Shown here piece after piece: positions 43,585-51,609 of a stretch of DNA of 64,000 nt (positions are counted from its first letter, which is position 1; every line of letters starts with the position of its first letter). The position numbers and the translations under genes are program-made. The notes beneath the pieces were generated by a model. That model was not told the DNA's origin and did not search any database. It was given only the letters and a program-made list of their open reading frames with translations. The stretch is from Salinibacter sp036626415 (GTDB lineage: Bacteria; Bacteroidota; Rhodothermia; Rhodothermales; Salinibacteraceae): contig NZ_JAZKRW010000002.1 in NCBI RefSeq assembly GCF_036626415.1, positions 1-64,000 of the forward strand, in the 5' to 3' direction.

Positions 43585-43849
43585 GTTCCTGCAATTTCCC
43601 CTCGTCTAGGATGTCGGTGGCATCTACGGGATCGACCTGGTGTCGCCCCCAACCGGTCGGCGGGCTCACCTCCGAGGGCGGGATTGCTCTCTAGACAACG
43701 GTTGGGCTCCCCCCGAGCGACCGACGGCAGGCCCCCAAACGACGGGGGCCGTCGCAACCCTTGCTATGGCACTTTTTTTTGCAATAACAGAGCCAACCCA
43801 CTAAAAAAGCCCCGACTGGTGGTGCCTCCGAACCTGCTGGCCTGCTGGG

Positions 43850-44872
43850 TTAGATCGAAATCACGACCTTCCCGAAGTGGGCCTGATCGGCCTGGTACTG
43901 GTATGCCGCTTGGGCCTCCTCCAGTGCGAAGGTACGATCGACGACCGGCCTGATGTCGTTGGCCTCGATCGCCGCGTTCATGGCCGCAAAGGAGTCGCGC
44001 GGGTGGTCGATTGATCCGACGTAAATGCCGTGCAGATGCCCCCGCCGTTGCATGAGCATCTGCGGGTTCGGGTTCTGGTCCGCGTCGGTGAGCACCCCGA
44101 TCAGTCCGATCTTGCCCTCCGGCGCCACGGCCTGGAAGGACCGGCCCAAGGTGCCTGTGCCCCCCACCTCAACCACGCAGTCCACCCCTCGACCGTCGGT
44201 CCGGTCCAGAATCGGCTCGTGCCAGTCGGGCGTGCGCTCGTAGTTGATTGTTTCGTCGGCCCCGAGGGCGCGGGCCCGCTCCCGCTTCTCGTCACTGGAC
44301 GAGGTAATGAGCGTGCGGGCCCCGGCGGCTGTCGCAAATTGCAGCGCAAAGATTGAGACGCCCCCGGTCCCCAACATCAAGACCGTTTGACCGGGGAGCA
44401 CGGGGCGGCCCGCCCCGAAGAGGGTATGCCAGGCCGTCTGGGCGGCGCAGGGAAGCGTCGCGGCCTCTTCCATCGAGAGGGTGTCTGGGACATGAAGGAG
44501 CCCACTCTCGTGGAAGACCTGATACTCCGCCAGCGTGCCGTCGAGGGGTGCGCCGAGGGGCTGCCGGGCAGCGGACGGCGGACCGTCCGGCGGCACCTGT
44601 GAAAAGGTATTCACCACACGGTCCCCCTTCTCAAATCCCGTCACGCCCTCCCCCACCGCCTCCACGTGCCCGGCGCCGTCCGAGAGCGGAATGAAGGGGG
44701 CATCTTGTTGGGACGGGTACGTGCCCCATGCAATCGACAGGTCGCGGTAGTTGATAGACGCGGCCCGCATCCGTACGCGCACTTGCCCTGGGCCGGGATC
44801 CGGGCGGGGACGCTCGGTGTGCCGCAGGGCCTCGAAGGTGTTGCCACTGGGATCGAACTCGATGGCATTCAT
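43850..44872 (-). CDS. MDR-family NAD(P)-dependent oxidoreductase, zinc-independent type
   Basis: A 340-residue medium-chain dehydrogenase/reductase. The N-terminal catalytic domain has I-N-Y-R-D-L-S-I and I-P-L-S-D-G-A-G-H-V-E-A-V-G near 44-72. The nucleotide domain shows V-L-M-L-G-T-G-G-V-S-I-F-A-L-Q-F-A near 168-184. It lacks the cysteine set of the structural zinc loop, so it is closer to quinone/enoyl reductases than to classical alcohol dehydrogenases. The start at 44872 is chosen because the protein then begins directly at the first strand (MNAIEF). It is divergent from an old-yellow-enzyme gene across an operator-rich region. Confidence 0.87.
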   Translation of the reverse strand: MNAIEFDPSGNTFEALRHTERPRPDPGPGQVRVRMRAASINYRDLSIAWGTYPSQQDAPFIPLSDGAGHVEAVGEGVTGFEKGDRVVNTFSQVPPDGPPSAARQPLGAPLDGTLAEYQVFHESGLLHVPDTLSMEEAATLPCAAQTAWHTLFGAGRPVLPGQTVLMLGTGGVSIFALQFATAAGARTLITSSSDEKRERARALGADETINYERTPDWHEPILDRTDGRGVDCVVEVGGTGTLGRSFQAVAPEGKIGLIGVLTDADQNPNPQMLMQRRGHLHGIYVGSIDHPRDSFAAMNAAIEANDIRPVVDRTFALEEAQAAYQYQADQAHFGKVVISI

Positions 44873-45046
44873 GGCAGGGGGAGTATTTGTTGAGGAAGCA
44901 GTGTTCACCGGGAGACGGCGGACCTCGTAACCTGAAAGCGTGCCGGAGGTCCAGGCTGGACGGAGGGGCTGTTTCCAAAAACGCGTTGCGCTGCCTGTGG
45001 GCAGCGTGCGTGCCCGTTTCGGATCGACAGAAACGACCAGCATCGT

Positions 45047-45084
45047 CGCTCCAGACGTGCACCGCTCCAGACCTGATCTGGAGC
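45047..45084. promoter_or_regulatory. Operator candidate: repeated CGCTCCAGAC half-sites with a perfect dyad
   Basis: CGCTCCAGAC occurs twice in the same orientation, at 45047-45056 and 45063-45072, 16 bases apart (about one and a half helical turns). The second copy is part of a perfect inverted repeat, GCTCCAGA (45064-45071) and TCTGGAGC (45077-45084), with a 5-base spacer. Such a layout fits binding sites for a dimeric repressor or activator. It lies about 175 bases upstream of the MDR gene start. Confidence 0.5.
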
Positions 45085-45221
45085 CCTTCCAGCCGACAAT
45101 TTCACCCTCCTGATTCGGGCATGGGCTCCGAATCGTGTTTAGTGGTGCGACAACGGTGCGCGTGCTGGGCAATGAAGTGCATTTACGGGGGCCTCGTATG
45201 CTTGCCCTATTGCACGAGCCA

Positions 45222-45260
45222 ATTCTAGATGTCGTGTGCATTGAGCGCAATGCCTAGAAT
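45222..45260. promoter_or_regulatory. Operator candidate: two nested inverted repeats
   Basis: ATTCTAG (45222-45228) matches CTAGAAT (45254-45260) in reverse complement. Between them GCATTG (45238-45243) and CAATGC (45248-45253) form a second dyad around AGCG. The right arms abut, whereas the left arms are separated by 9 bases. The element is about 135 bases upstream of the likely old-yellow-enzyme start and close to where its promoter should lie. Confidence 0.5.
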
Positions 45261-45395
45261 GATCGTTTCAGATTGACTGCATCTTTGCCTGTGCGGAAAC
45301 CCTGCGAAATTGACGGCCGGTTCTGGAACGACCATTTCAAATTAATGTATGGGGGTTCGGTTCATCGTTCTTGTGCACTCATCCATGATTCCCCC

Positions 45396-46547
45396 GTGGC
45401 ATCTCCACTTTTCGACGAGCTCGATCTTGGTCCCCACACGCTCCCGCACCGCGCGGCAATGGCGCCGCTCACCCGCAACCGGGCCGCGGAGGGGAACGTG
45501 CCCACCGAACTGAACGCCGCGTACTACCGTCAGCGTGCCAGCGCCGCCCTCATCGTGAGCGAGGCGACCCAGGTGGCCCCCAAGGGACAGGGCTATCCCC
45601 GGACCCCCGGGATCCACTCGGACGAACAGGTCGAGGGCTGGAAGAAAGTCACGGATGCGGTCCACGAGGCCGGCGGGCGCATCTTCCTGCAACTCTGGCA
45701 CGTGGGGCGCATCTCGCACCCCCTGTACCACGATGGGGAAACGCCCGTCGCTCCATCCCCGATCGCGCCGGACGGACAGGTTTTGACGCCGGACCTGGAG
45801 ATGGTCCCCTTCGAGACGCCACGCGCCCTCGGCACAGAGGAGGTGCCGGAGGTGGTGGAGCAGTATCGCACCGGGGCAAAGAACGCTCGGCGGGCCGGGT
45901 TCGACGGGGTGGAGATCCACGCGGCCAATGGCTACCTCATCGACCAGTTTCTGCGGTCCCGCACCAACGAGCGCACGGATCGCTACGGCGGCTCGCTCAA
46001 CAACCGGCTGCGCTTCTTGCGAGAGGTGATGGCCGCAGTCACCGACGAATGGGAGTCCGGGCGGGTCGGCGTTCGCCTCTCGCCGCTGAGCCCATTCAAC
46101 GACATGGAGGATGCTACGCCGGCGGAGACCTTTCGCGCGGCTGCGTCAACCGCCGACGATTTTGAGCTTTCGTACGTCCACCTCGTGGAGCCGGCGGAGC
46201 CAAAGCCGCCCGTGGCCGGGGACGGCGAGACGGCCGCGGTCTTCTCCGGCATCCGGGAAGCGTTCGACGGCGCGCTGGTCGCCAATGGAAACTACGACAC
46301 GGAGACGGCCACCGACGCCATTGAGCGGGGATACGCCCAGCTGGTTGCCTTCGGACGTGCCTTCCTGGCCAACCCCGACCTGCCCCGCCGACTCAAGGAA
46401 GGGCTGCCGATCAACGTGCCGGACGAGGACACCTTCTACAACGGCGACGAGCACGGCTACACGGACTACCCGACGTGGGAGGAGCTGCAAAATGGCACGG
46501 CCTTCGACACGCTCGACTCCCTCGCCGAACTCGAAGCCCGCGGATAG
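45396..46547 (+). CDS. Old yellow enzyme family ene-reductase (FMN)
   Basis: A 383-residue FMN barrel oxidoreductase that reduces activated alkenes, nitro compounds or similar electrophiles with NAD(P)H. Early runs are R-A-A-M-A-P-L-T-R-N-R and I-V-S-E-A-T-Q-V. F-L-Q-L-W-H-V-G-R-I-S-H is the flavin/active-site strand, and F-D-G-V-E-I-H-A-A-N-G-Y-L-I-D-Q-F-L carries the His-Asn pair that binds substrate. R-S-R-T-N-E-R-T-D-R-Y-G-G-S follows. Starting at GTG 45396 gives the usual N-terminus (A-S-P-L-F-D), and an ATG at 45345 is an alternative. The pirin gene follows after 36 bp. Confidence 0.92.
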   Translation: MASPLFDELDLGPHTLPHRAAMAPLTRNRAAEGNVPTELNAAYYRQRASAALIVSEATQVAPKGQGYPRTPGIHSDEQVEGWKKVTDAVHEAGGRIFLQLWHVGRISHPLYHDGETPVAPSPIAPDGQVLTPDLEMVPFETPRALGTEEVPEVVEQYRTGAKNARRAGFDGVEIHAANGYLIDQFLRSRTNERTDRYGGSLNNRLRFLREVMAAVTDEWESGRVGVRLSPLSPFNDMEDATPAETFRAAASTADDFELSYVHLVEPAEPKPPVAGDGETAAVFSGIREAFDGALVANGNYDTETATDAIERGYAQLVAFGRAFLANPDLPRRLKEGLPINVPDEDTFYNGDEHGYTDYPTWEELQNGTAFDTLDSLAELEARG

Positions 46548-46583
46548 CGTCTTCCCTGCCCACACCCCCGACCCGGTTCTGCA

Positions 46584-47354
46584 ATGCCCACATCCCTAGC
46601 CGACTCCGACACGCCCACCGTCCGCCTCCGCCGCAGAGACGAGCGCGGCTACGAGAATATGGGCTGGACCGACAACTGGATGACCTTCTCGTTTGCGGAC
46701 TACCACGACCCGGACTGGATGCACTTCGGGCCGCTCCGCGTGATGGTGGAGAACCACATCCAGCCCCATGAGGGGTTCTCCGCACACCCGCACCGCGACG
46801 CGGAAATCGTCACGTACGTTGCCTCGGGCACGCTCACCCACGGGGACAACCAGGGGCACGAGGCCGGCATCTCGGCCGGAGAGATGCAGCTCATCAGCGC
46901 GGGGAGCGAGGGAATGGTGCACTCCGAGGAGAACCACCACGACGTGGTGGAGCACAACTACCAGATGTGGCTCATCCCCGACCGGGCCGGGACCGACTTT
47001 GCCTACCACGAGCGCGGGTTCTCGCCCGAGGCGCGAGAGGGACAGTTTCGGTGCTACGTGGCCCCCTACACCGCCGAGGAGGCCGGCCCCGACGGCCCGA
47101 TGCCCGTGGACACCGACGCCTACATCTACGCCGGGCTGTTCGGCGCGGGCGATCGGACGGAGCACGCGCTGGCCGACGGGCGGGGGGCGTGGATCCAGGT
47201 CGTCAAGGGCGAGGTGGACGTGGCGGGCGTCACTCTACAGAGCGGCGACGGCGCCGGCATCACCGACACCGGGACGTTAACCTTTGACTTCAGCGCGGAA
47301 ACCGAAGCGCTCCTCTTCGATCTGGGCATGGACGTGCCCCTCCTCTGGACGTAA
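46584..47354 (+). CDS. Pirin family protein
   Basis: A 256-residue bicupin. The metal-binding motif H-P-H-R-D-A-E-I-V-T-Y near 67-77, then L-T-H-G-D-N and H-S-E-E-N near 112-116, supplies the His/His/His/Glu ligands of pirins. The C-terminal cupin is shorter and ends in F-D-L-G-M-D-V-P-L. Bacterial pirins include quercetinases and redox-sensing regulators or metabolic enzymes, and the role here is unknown. It lies 36 bp after the ene-reductase gene, so both are probably co-expressed, which suggests a link to redox or electrophile stress. Confidence 0.9.
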   Translation: MPTSLADSDTPTVRLRRRDERGYENMGWTDNWMTFSFADYHDPDWMHFGPLRVMVENHIQPHEGFSAHPHRDAEIVTYVASGTLTHGDNQGHEAGISAGEMQLISAGSEGMVHSEENHHDVVEHNYQMWLIPDRAGTDFAYHERGFSPEAREGQFRCYVAPYTAEEAGPDGPMPVDTDAYIYAGLFGAGDRTEHALADGRGAWIQVVKGEVDVAGVTLQSGDGAGITDTGTLTFDFSAETEALLFDLGMDVPLLWT

Positions 47355-47513
47355 GCTAGGGGCCCTGAGCCCGCCTTTCGCCCAGAAAGTGCCCCGCGAC
47401 CGCAGGGCGCTCACCGAACGCAAACGCCCGTCCCGGACTCCAGCGGACCCCAGAGGGGCCCTACACCACGTGCCTTCGGGCCCTGCTCGTCACGGGAGTG
47501 CGGGAGACGCGCA

Positions 47514-47723
47514 TCAGAGCCAGTGGAAGGACCCAAGCCAGACGCAGGCGCCCGCGAACAGCAACATGGCCCCCGACACCAGGTCCGGCACGTGGGTCAT
47601 CCAGACCCCTTCCTCGTTCGTGTGTGACCGTCCCGCGATCCCACGCCGGAAGTAGTCGCCCCCGAAGTACAGGAGCACGCAGCCGAGGACGTTCATGCAC
47701 GCGAAGACGACGGGATCGTCCAT
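47514..47723 (-). CDS. Small two-helix membrane protein of unknown function
   Basis: A 69-residue reading frame with two hydrophobic segments, V-F-A-C-M-N-V-L-G-C-V-L-L-Y-F-G-G and V-S-G-A-M-L-L-F-A-G-A-C-V-W-L-G. They are separated by a polar loop (Y-F-R-R-G-I-A-G-R-S-H-T-N-E). The composition is that of a real membrane peptide, unlike the Arg/Pro-rich frames overlapping it. No family was recognised. It lies 100 bp downstream of the icmF stop on the same strand. Confidence 0.5.
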   Translation of the reverse strand: MDDPVVFACMNVLGCVLLYFGGDYFRRGIAGRSHTNEEGVWMTHVPDLVSGAMLLFAGACVWLGSFHWL

Positions 47724-47823
47724 CTCGATGGGCCGCGTCTGAATGGCTCGAGCAGCGGGTGCGCCTCTCGCCAGGCCGTGGAGTGCCTCTCAGGGGGCCG
47801 GGAAGCAAAACAGCAACGGAGCC

Positions 47824-50800
47824 CTACATATTCCGTCGGTACTCGCCGCCGACCTCGAAGAGCGCCTCGGTGATCTGGCCGAGGGAGCAGTACTTGACCG
47901 CCTCCATGAGCACCCCGAACGTGTTTTCGTCCTCGCGGGCCGCCTCCTTGAGCTCCACGAGGGCAGCCTCGTTCTTGCCAGCGTAGCGCTCCTGAAACGC
48001 CTTCATGTTGTGGAGCTGGTGCTGCTTCTCGTCGTTGGACGAGCGCATGAGGTCCACCTCCTCCGTGCCCGAGCCGTCGTCCTCCTCGTCGCGCAGGAAG
48101 GTGTTGACGCCCACGACCGGGCGGTCGCCGGAGTGCTTCGACTCCTCCAGCTTCATCGACTCCTGCTGAATCTTGCCCCGCTGGTACATCGACTCCATCG
48201 CCCCGAGCACGCCGCCGCGGTTGTTGAGGCGCTCAAACTCGTGCAGCACGGCCTCCTCCACCAGGTCCGTCAGCTCCTCGATGATGTACGAGCCCTGGAG
48301 CGGGTTTTCGTTCTTCGTCATGCCCAGCTCCTTGTTGATGATGAGCTGGATGGCGATGGCCCGCCGCACGCTCTCCTCCGTCGGCGTGGTGATGGCCTCG
48401 TCGTAGGCGTTGGTGTGGAGGGAGTTGCAGTTGTCGTAGACGGCCATAAGCGCCTGCAGCGTGGTGCGGATGTCGTTGAACTGAATCTCCTCCGCGTGCA
48501 GGCTGCGGCCGGAGGTCTGGATGTGGTACTTGAGCTTCTGGCTCCGCTCGTTGGCGCCGTAGAGCTCTTTCATCGCCACCGCCCAGATGCGCCGCGCCAC
48601 CCGCCCGATGACGCTGTACTCCGGGTCCATCCCGTTCGAGAAGAAGAACGAGAGGTTTTGGGCGAAGTCGTCGATGTCCATGCCCCGGCTCAGGTAGTAC
48701 TCCACGTACGTGAAGCCGTTGGCCAGGGTAAAGGCCAGCTGCGTGATCGGGTTGGCGCCGGCCTCGGCGATGTGGTAGCCGCTGATCGAGACCGAGTAGT
48801 AGTTGCGGACGTCGTGGTCGATGAAGTACTGCTGGATGTCGCCCATCAGCCGCAGGGCGAAGTCCGTGGAGAAGATGCAGGTGTTTTGGGCCTGGTCCTC
48901 CTTCAGGATGTCGGCCTGCACCGTGCCCCGGACCGTGTGGAGCGTCTCGGCCTTGATCTCCTCGTACGTCTCGCGGTCGAGCACGCCCCACTCCACGAGC
49001 TCTTCGCCGCTCGTCCCAAGCAGGCCGAGGCCGCTGCCATCGTGGGTCTCCGGCAGCTCCTCCTCCTGACCGTCCGGCCCGTACGGCACATACTCAGGGC
49101 GATCGTCGCCCAGCTTCTCGTCGATCACCGCCTCCGCCTCGTCCCAGCGGCCCTCCTCGCGCAGGTGCTTCTCGACCTGCTGGTCGATGGCCGCGTTGAA
49201 GAACATGGCCATCAGCATCGGCGCCGGCCCGTTGATCGTCATCGACACGCTCGTCTTCCGGGCGCAGAGGTCGAAGCCCGAGAAGAGCTTCTTCATGTCG
49301 TCGAGCGTGCAGATGGAGACGCCCGCGTTACCGACCTTGCCGTAAATGTCGGGTCGCTCGGCGGGGTCGCGGCCGTAGAGCGTGACGCTGTCGAAGGCCG
49401 TGGAGAGGCGGTTCGCCTCGTCCCCCTGCGAGACGAGGTGGAAGCGCCGGTTGGTGCGCTCGGGGGAGCCCTCCCCCGCAAACTGCCGCGTCGGCATCTC
49501 CCCCTCCCGCTTAAACGGAAAGACGCCCGCCGTGTAGGGGAAGTAGCCCGGCAGGTTCTCGGTGAGGGCAAACGCCAGGCGCTCGCCCGGGTCCTCGGTC
49601 GTGGGCAGGGCCACCCGTGGAATCTCCGTGCCGCTGAGGCTCTCGCGGTAGAGGGGGACCGTAAAGTCGCGCCCGCGGACCGTGTAGGTGAACTCCTCCT
49701 GCCGGTACTCGTCGGCCAGGTCGTCCCAGTTGTCGAGGATGTCCTTGCAGCGCTTGTCGAGCTTGTCCCACCAGTGCGCCTCCATCTCGTCGAGCCGCCC
49801 GGCGATCTGGTCCTGGTCCTCCGGCGCCCAGTCCTCCACCTGCTGGCGCGCGCCCCTCGCCTCGCCCCACTTCCGGGCGACCTCCACCTGTTGCTCGACC
49901 CAGTCGTGGTACTCGTCGCAGGTCTCCACAATTTCACCAAGGTAGCGCTGCCGGTCCGGCGGGATGATGGCGACCTCCGAGGGATCGGGCTCCGGGATCT
50001 CGTCGTCGTAGGTCTGCGTCTCGCGGTCGAACGCAAAGTCCTCGTTCAGGCGACCGAGCACGGCCTTGTAGAGGCGTGTCACACCCGGGTCGCCGAAGTG
50101 GGAGGCCATCGTCGGGTAGACCGGCATGTCCTCGGGGGCCTCGTCGAACCGCAGGCGGTTGCGCTGCACCTGCTTGCGCACATCGCGGAGGGCGTCCTTC
50201 GAGCCCCGCTTTTCGTACTTGTTGATGGCCACGAAGTCAGCGAGGTCCAGCATTCCAATCTTCTCCAGCTGCGTTGGCGCGCCGAAGTCGTGGGTCATCA
50301 CGTAGAGCGTCAGGTCCGTGAGGTCCACGATCTCCGTGTCGCTCTGCCCGATGCCCGCCGTCTCCACGAGAATCAGGTCGTAGTCCGCGGCCTGGCACAC
50401 CCCGATCGCCTCCTTCAAGGCCTCCGTGGTGGTGCGGTTCGCCGCCCGCGTAGCGAAGGAGCGCATGTAGACCCGATCGGCGTGGGCCCCGTAGATCGCG
50501 TTCATCCGGATGCGGTCGCCCAGCAGCGCGCCCCCGGTGCGTCGCCGCGTGGGGTCGACCGACAGCACCGCCAGCTCCAGGTCGTCGTGGTCGTTCAGGA
50601 AGCGCCGCACGAGTTCGTCCGTCAGCGTCGACTTTCCAGCCCCCCCAGTCCCAGTAATCCCAAGTATCGGTCCCTGAGAACCTTCCCCCTTCAACCTTTC
50701 AACATTTAACTCCTCTGGACTCCCATCTCCCCTCGGCTCCCCATCGGTCGGTGAGGGCTCGGCCTCATCCACCTCACCAGCCGCCCCCACGACCACCGCC

Positions 50801-51339
50801 GCGGGCTCCGGCTCCGGCGCCTCCACGCGGGTCAGGTTGCGGGCCACGACTCGAGGGTCCTGCCGGGGAACGTCGTCCGGCACGTGGAAGTCGGCGTCCA
50901 CGACCGGGAAGTCACACTCTTCCACCATGTCGTTGATCATGCCCTGGAGCCCCAGGTCCATCCCCTCGTCCGGCGAGTAGATGTGCGCGATGCCGTAGGC
51001 CTCCAGTTCCGCCTTCTCCTCCGCCACAATGACGCCCCCGCCCCCGCCGTAGACGCGAATGTGCCCCGCCCCTCGTTCCTCCAGCAGGTCGTGCATGTAC
51101 TTGAAGTATTCCATGTGGCCGCCCTGATAGCTCGACACGGCGATGCCCTGGGCGTCTTCCTCGATGGCCGTGTCCACGATCTCCTGGACCGAGCGGTTAT
51201 GGCCAAGGTGAATCACCTCCGCCCCCGTCTGCTGCAGGATGCGACGCATGATGTTGATCGCCGCGTCGTGCCCGTCGAACAGGCTCGTGGCGGTCACAAA
51301 CCGGACCGGGTGGGCGGGCTGATAGCGGTCGACGTCCAT
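47824..51339 (-). CDS. icmF: Fused isobutyryl-CoA mutase (IcmF) with B12, G-protein chaperone and mutase domains
   Basis: A 1171-residue fusion. Residues 10-145 are the cobalamin-binding domain with F-D-G-H-D at 21-25. A Pro/Glu-rich linker spans 170-222. Residues 223-430 form the MeaB-like GTPase chaperone with P-loop G-T-G-G-A-G-K-S-T at 230-238. From about 560 comes the mutase domain. Phe607 in G-V-F-P-F replaces the Tyr of methylmalonyl-CoA mutases, and Gln818 in Q-A-Q-N-T replaces their Arg, the known signature for isobutyryl/n-butyryl-CoA interconversion. The enzyme would use adenosylcobalamin in branched-chain acyl-CoA metabolism. The start at 51339 (MDVDRYQ) avoids an implausible upstream stretch. 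Confidence 0.94.
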   Translation of the reverse strand: MDVDRYQPAHPVRFVTATSLFDGHDAAINIMRRILQQTGAEVIHLGHNRSVQEIVDTAIEEDAQGIAVSSYQGGHMEYFKYMHDLLEERGAGHIRVYGGGGGVIVAEEKAELEAYGIAHIYSPDEGMDLGLQGMINDMVEECDFPVVDADFHVPDDVPRQDPRVVARNLTRVEAPEPEPAAVVVGAAGEVDEAEPSPTDGEPRGDGSPEELNVERLKGEGSQGPILGITGTGGAGKSTLTDELVRRFLNDHDDLELAVLSVDPTRRRTGGALLGDRIRMNAIYGAHADRVYMRSFATRAANRTTTEALKEAIGVCQAADYDLILVETAGIGQSDTEIVDLTDLTLYVMTHDFGAPTQLEKIGMLDLADFVAINKYEKRGSKDALRDVRKQVQRNRLRFDEAPEDMPVYPTMASHFGDPGVTRLYKAVLGRLNEDFAFDRETQTYDDEIPEPDPSEVAIIPPDRQRYLGEIVETCDEYHDWVEQQVEVARKWGEARGARQQVEDWAPEDQDQIAGRLDEMEAHWWDKLDKRCKDILDNWDDLADEYRQEEFTYTVRGRDFTVPLYRESLSGTEIPRVALPTTEDPGERLAFALTENLPGYFPYTAGVFPFKREGEMPTRQFAGEGSPERTNRRFHLVSQGDEANRLSTAFDSVTLYGRDPAERPDIYGKVGNAGVSICTLDDMKKLFSGFDLCARKTSVSMTINGPAPMLMAMFFNAAIDQQVEKHLREEGRWDEAEAVIDEKLGDDRPEYVPYGPDGQEEELPETHDGSGLGLLGTSGEELVEWGVLDRETYEEIKAETLHTVRGTVQADILKEDQAQNTCIFSTDFALRLMGDIQQYFIDHDVRNYYSVSISGYHIAEAGANPITQLAFTLANGFTYVEYYLSRGMDIDDFAQNLSFFFSNGMDPEYSVIGRVARRIWAVAMKELYGANERSQKLKYHIQTSGRSLHAEEIQFNDIRTTLQALMAVYDNCNSLHTNAYDEAITTPTEESVRRAIAIQLIINKELGMTKNENPLQGSYIIEELTDLVEEAVLHEFERLNNRGGVLGAMESMYQRGKIQQESMKLEESKHSGDRPVVGVNTFLRDEEDDGSGTEEVDLMRSSNDEKQHQLHNMKAFQERYAGKNEAALVELKEAAREDENTFGVLMEAVKYCSLGQITEALFEVGGEYRRNM
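50690..50710 (+). repeat. Three tandem degenerate heptamers inside the icmF linker
   Basis: TTCAACC, TTTCAAC and ATTTAAC lie head to tail, about 33 percent GC within a gene of more than 60 percent. On the coding strand they give L-N-V-E-R-L with codons rare for this genome such as TTA and AAT. The run sits between the cobalamin-binding and GTPase domains, so it does not disturb a fold. Confidence 0.55.
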
Positions 51340-51609
51340 GGGAGCAAAAGAGTTATGAGAAAGGTGCGTGGACGGAGAACAGAAAGCGCTTCCGTAAAGA
51401 TTTACGGGCACTGTGCAGACACGTTGCATAAAATGCCCGCCGGACTCTTATCCGCAGCCCCCATTCCGGGACACGGAGGCCAATCGTGCGGGGGCCCGTC
51501 CCTTCGTCTTCGGGAACCCCTTCGCCTCCTGTACCGTCCGTGCAACGAGTCGCCGGAGGCAGGGCCGGCCTCGTACACCCGCTCTTTCGACCAGCCGTAT
51601 CTCCGTCCC
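51340..51609. other. Divergent promoter region of icmF and the epimerase-like gene
   Basis: The 270 bases between the two divergent start codons carry no gene. The main feature is a perfect dyad at 51392-51407, 53 bases upstream of icmF. Well-spaced promoter hexamers were not identified on either strand. Confidence 0.5.
51392..51407. promoter_or_regulatory. Perfect palindromic operator candidate CCGTAAA-N2-TTTACGG
   Basis: Seven-base arms CCGTAAA (51392-51398) and TTTACGG (51401-51407) surround GA. Its size, symmetry and location 53 bases before icmF, in a divergent promoter region, fit an operator for a TetR- or GntR-type regulator of acyl-CoA catabolism. No regulator gene is adjacent. Confidence 0.6.

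Larger units (their letters stand above)
44873..45395. other. Divergent regulatory region with repeat elements (MDR / old yellow enzyme)
   Basis: No gene is seen in these 523 bases. They separate two divergently transcribed redox-enzyme genes and contain two dyad elements described separately (45047-45084 and 45222-45260). Also present is a longer-range pair GGAGCCC (45080-45086) and GGGCTCC (45123-45129). TTGACT at 45273 and TTGACG at 45310 lie before the old-yellow-enzyme gene, but no well-spaced -10 hexamer was found. Confidence 0.5.

Noticed and set aside
43585..43849. Possible terminator near 43800-43830 (A-run next to GCCCC)
   Set aside because: I could not find a matching stem adjacent to the run, so termination of the MDR gene there is not supported.
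47743..50709. Long plus-strand open frame opposite icmF (almost 1000 codons)
   Set aside because: Same codon-bias shadow. The minus-strand frame has all IcmF motifs.
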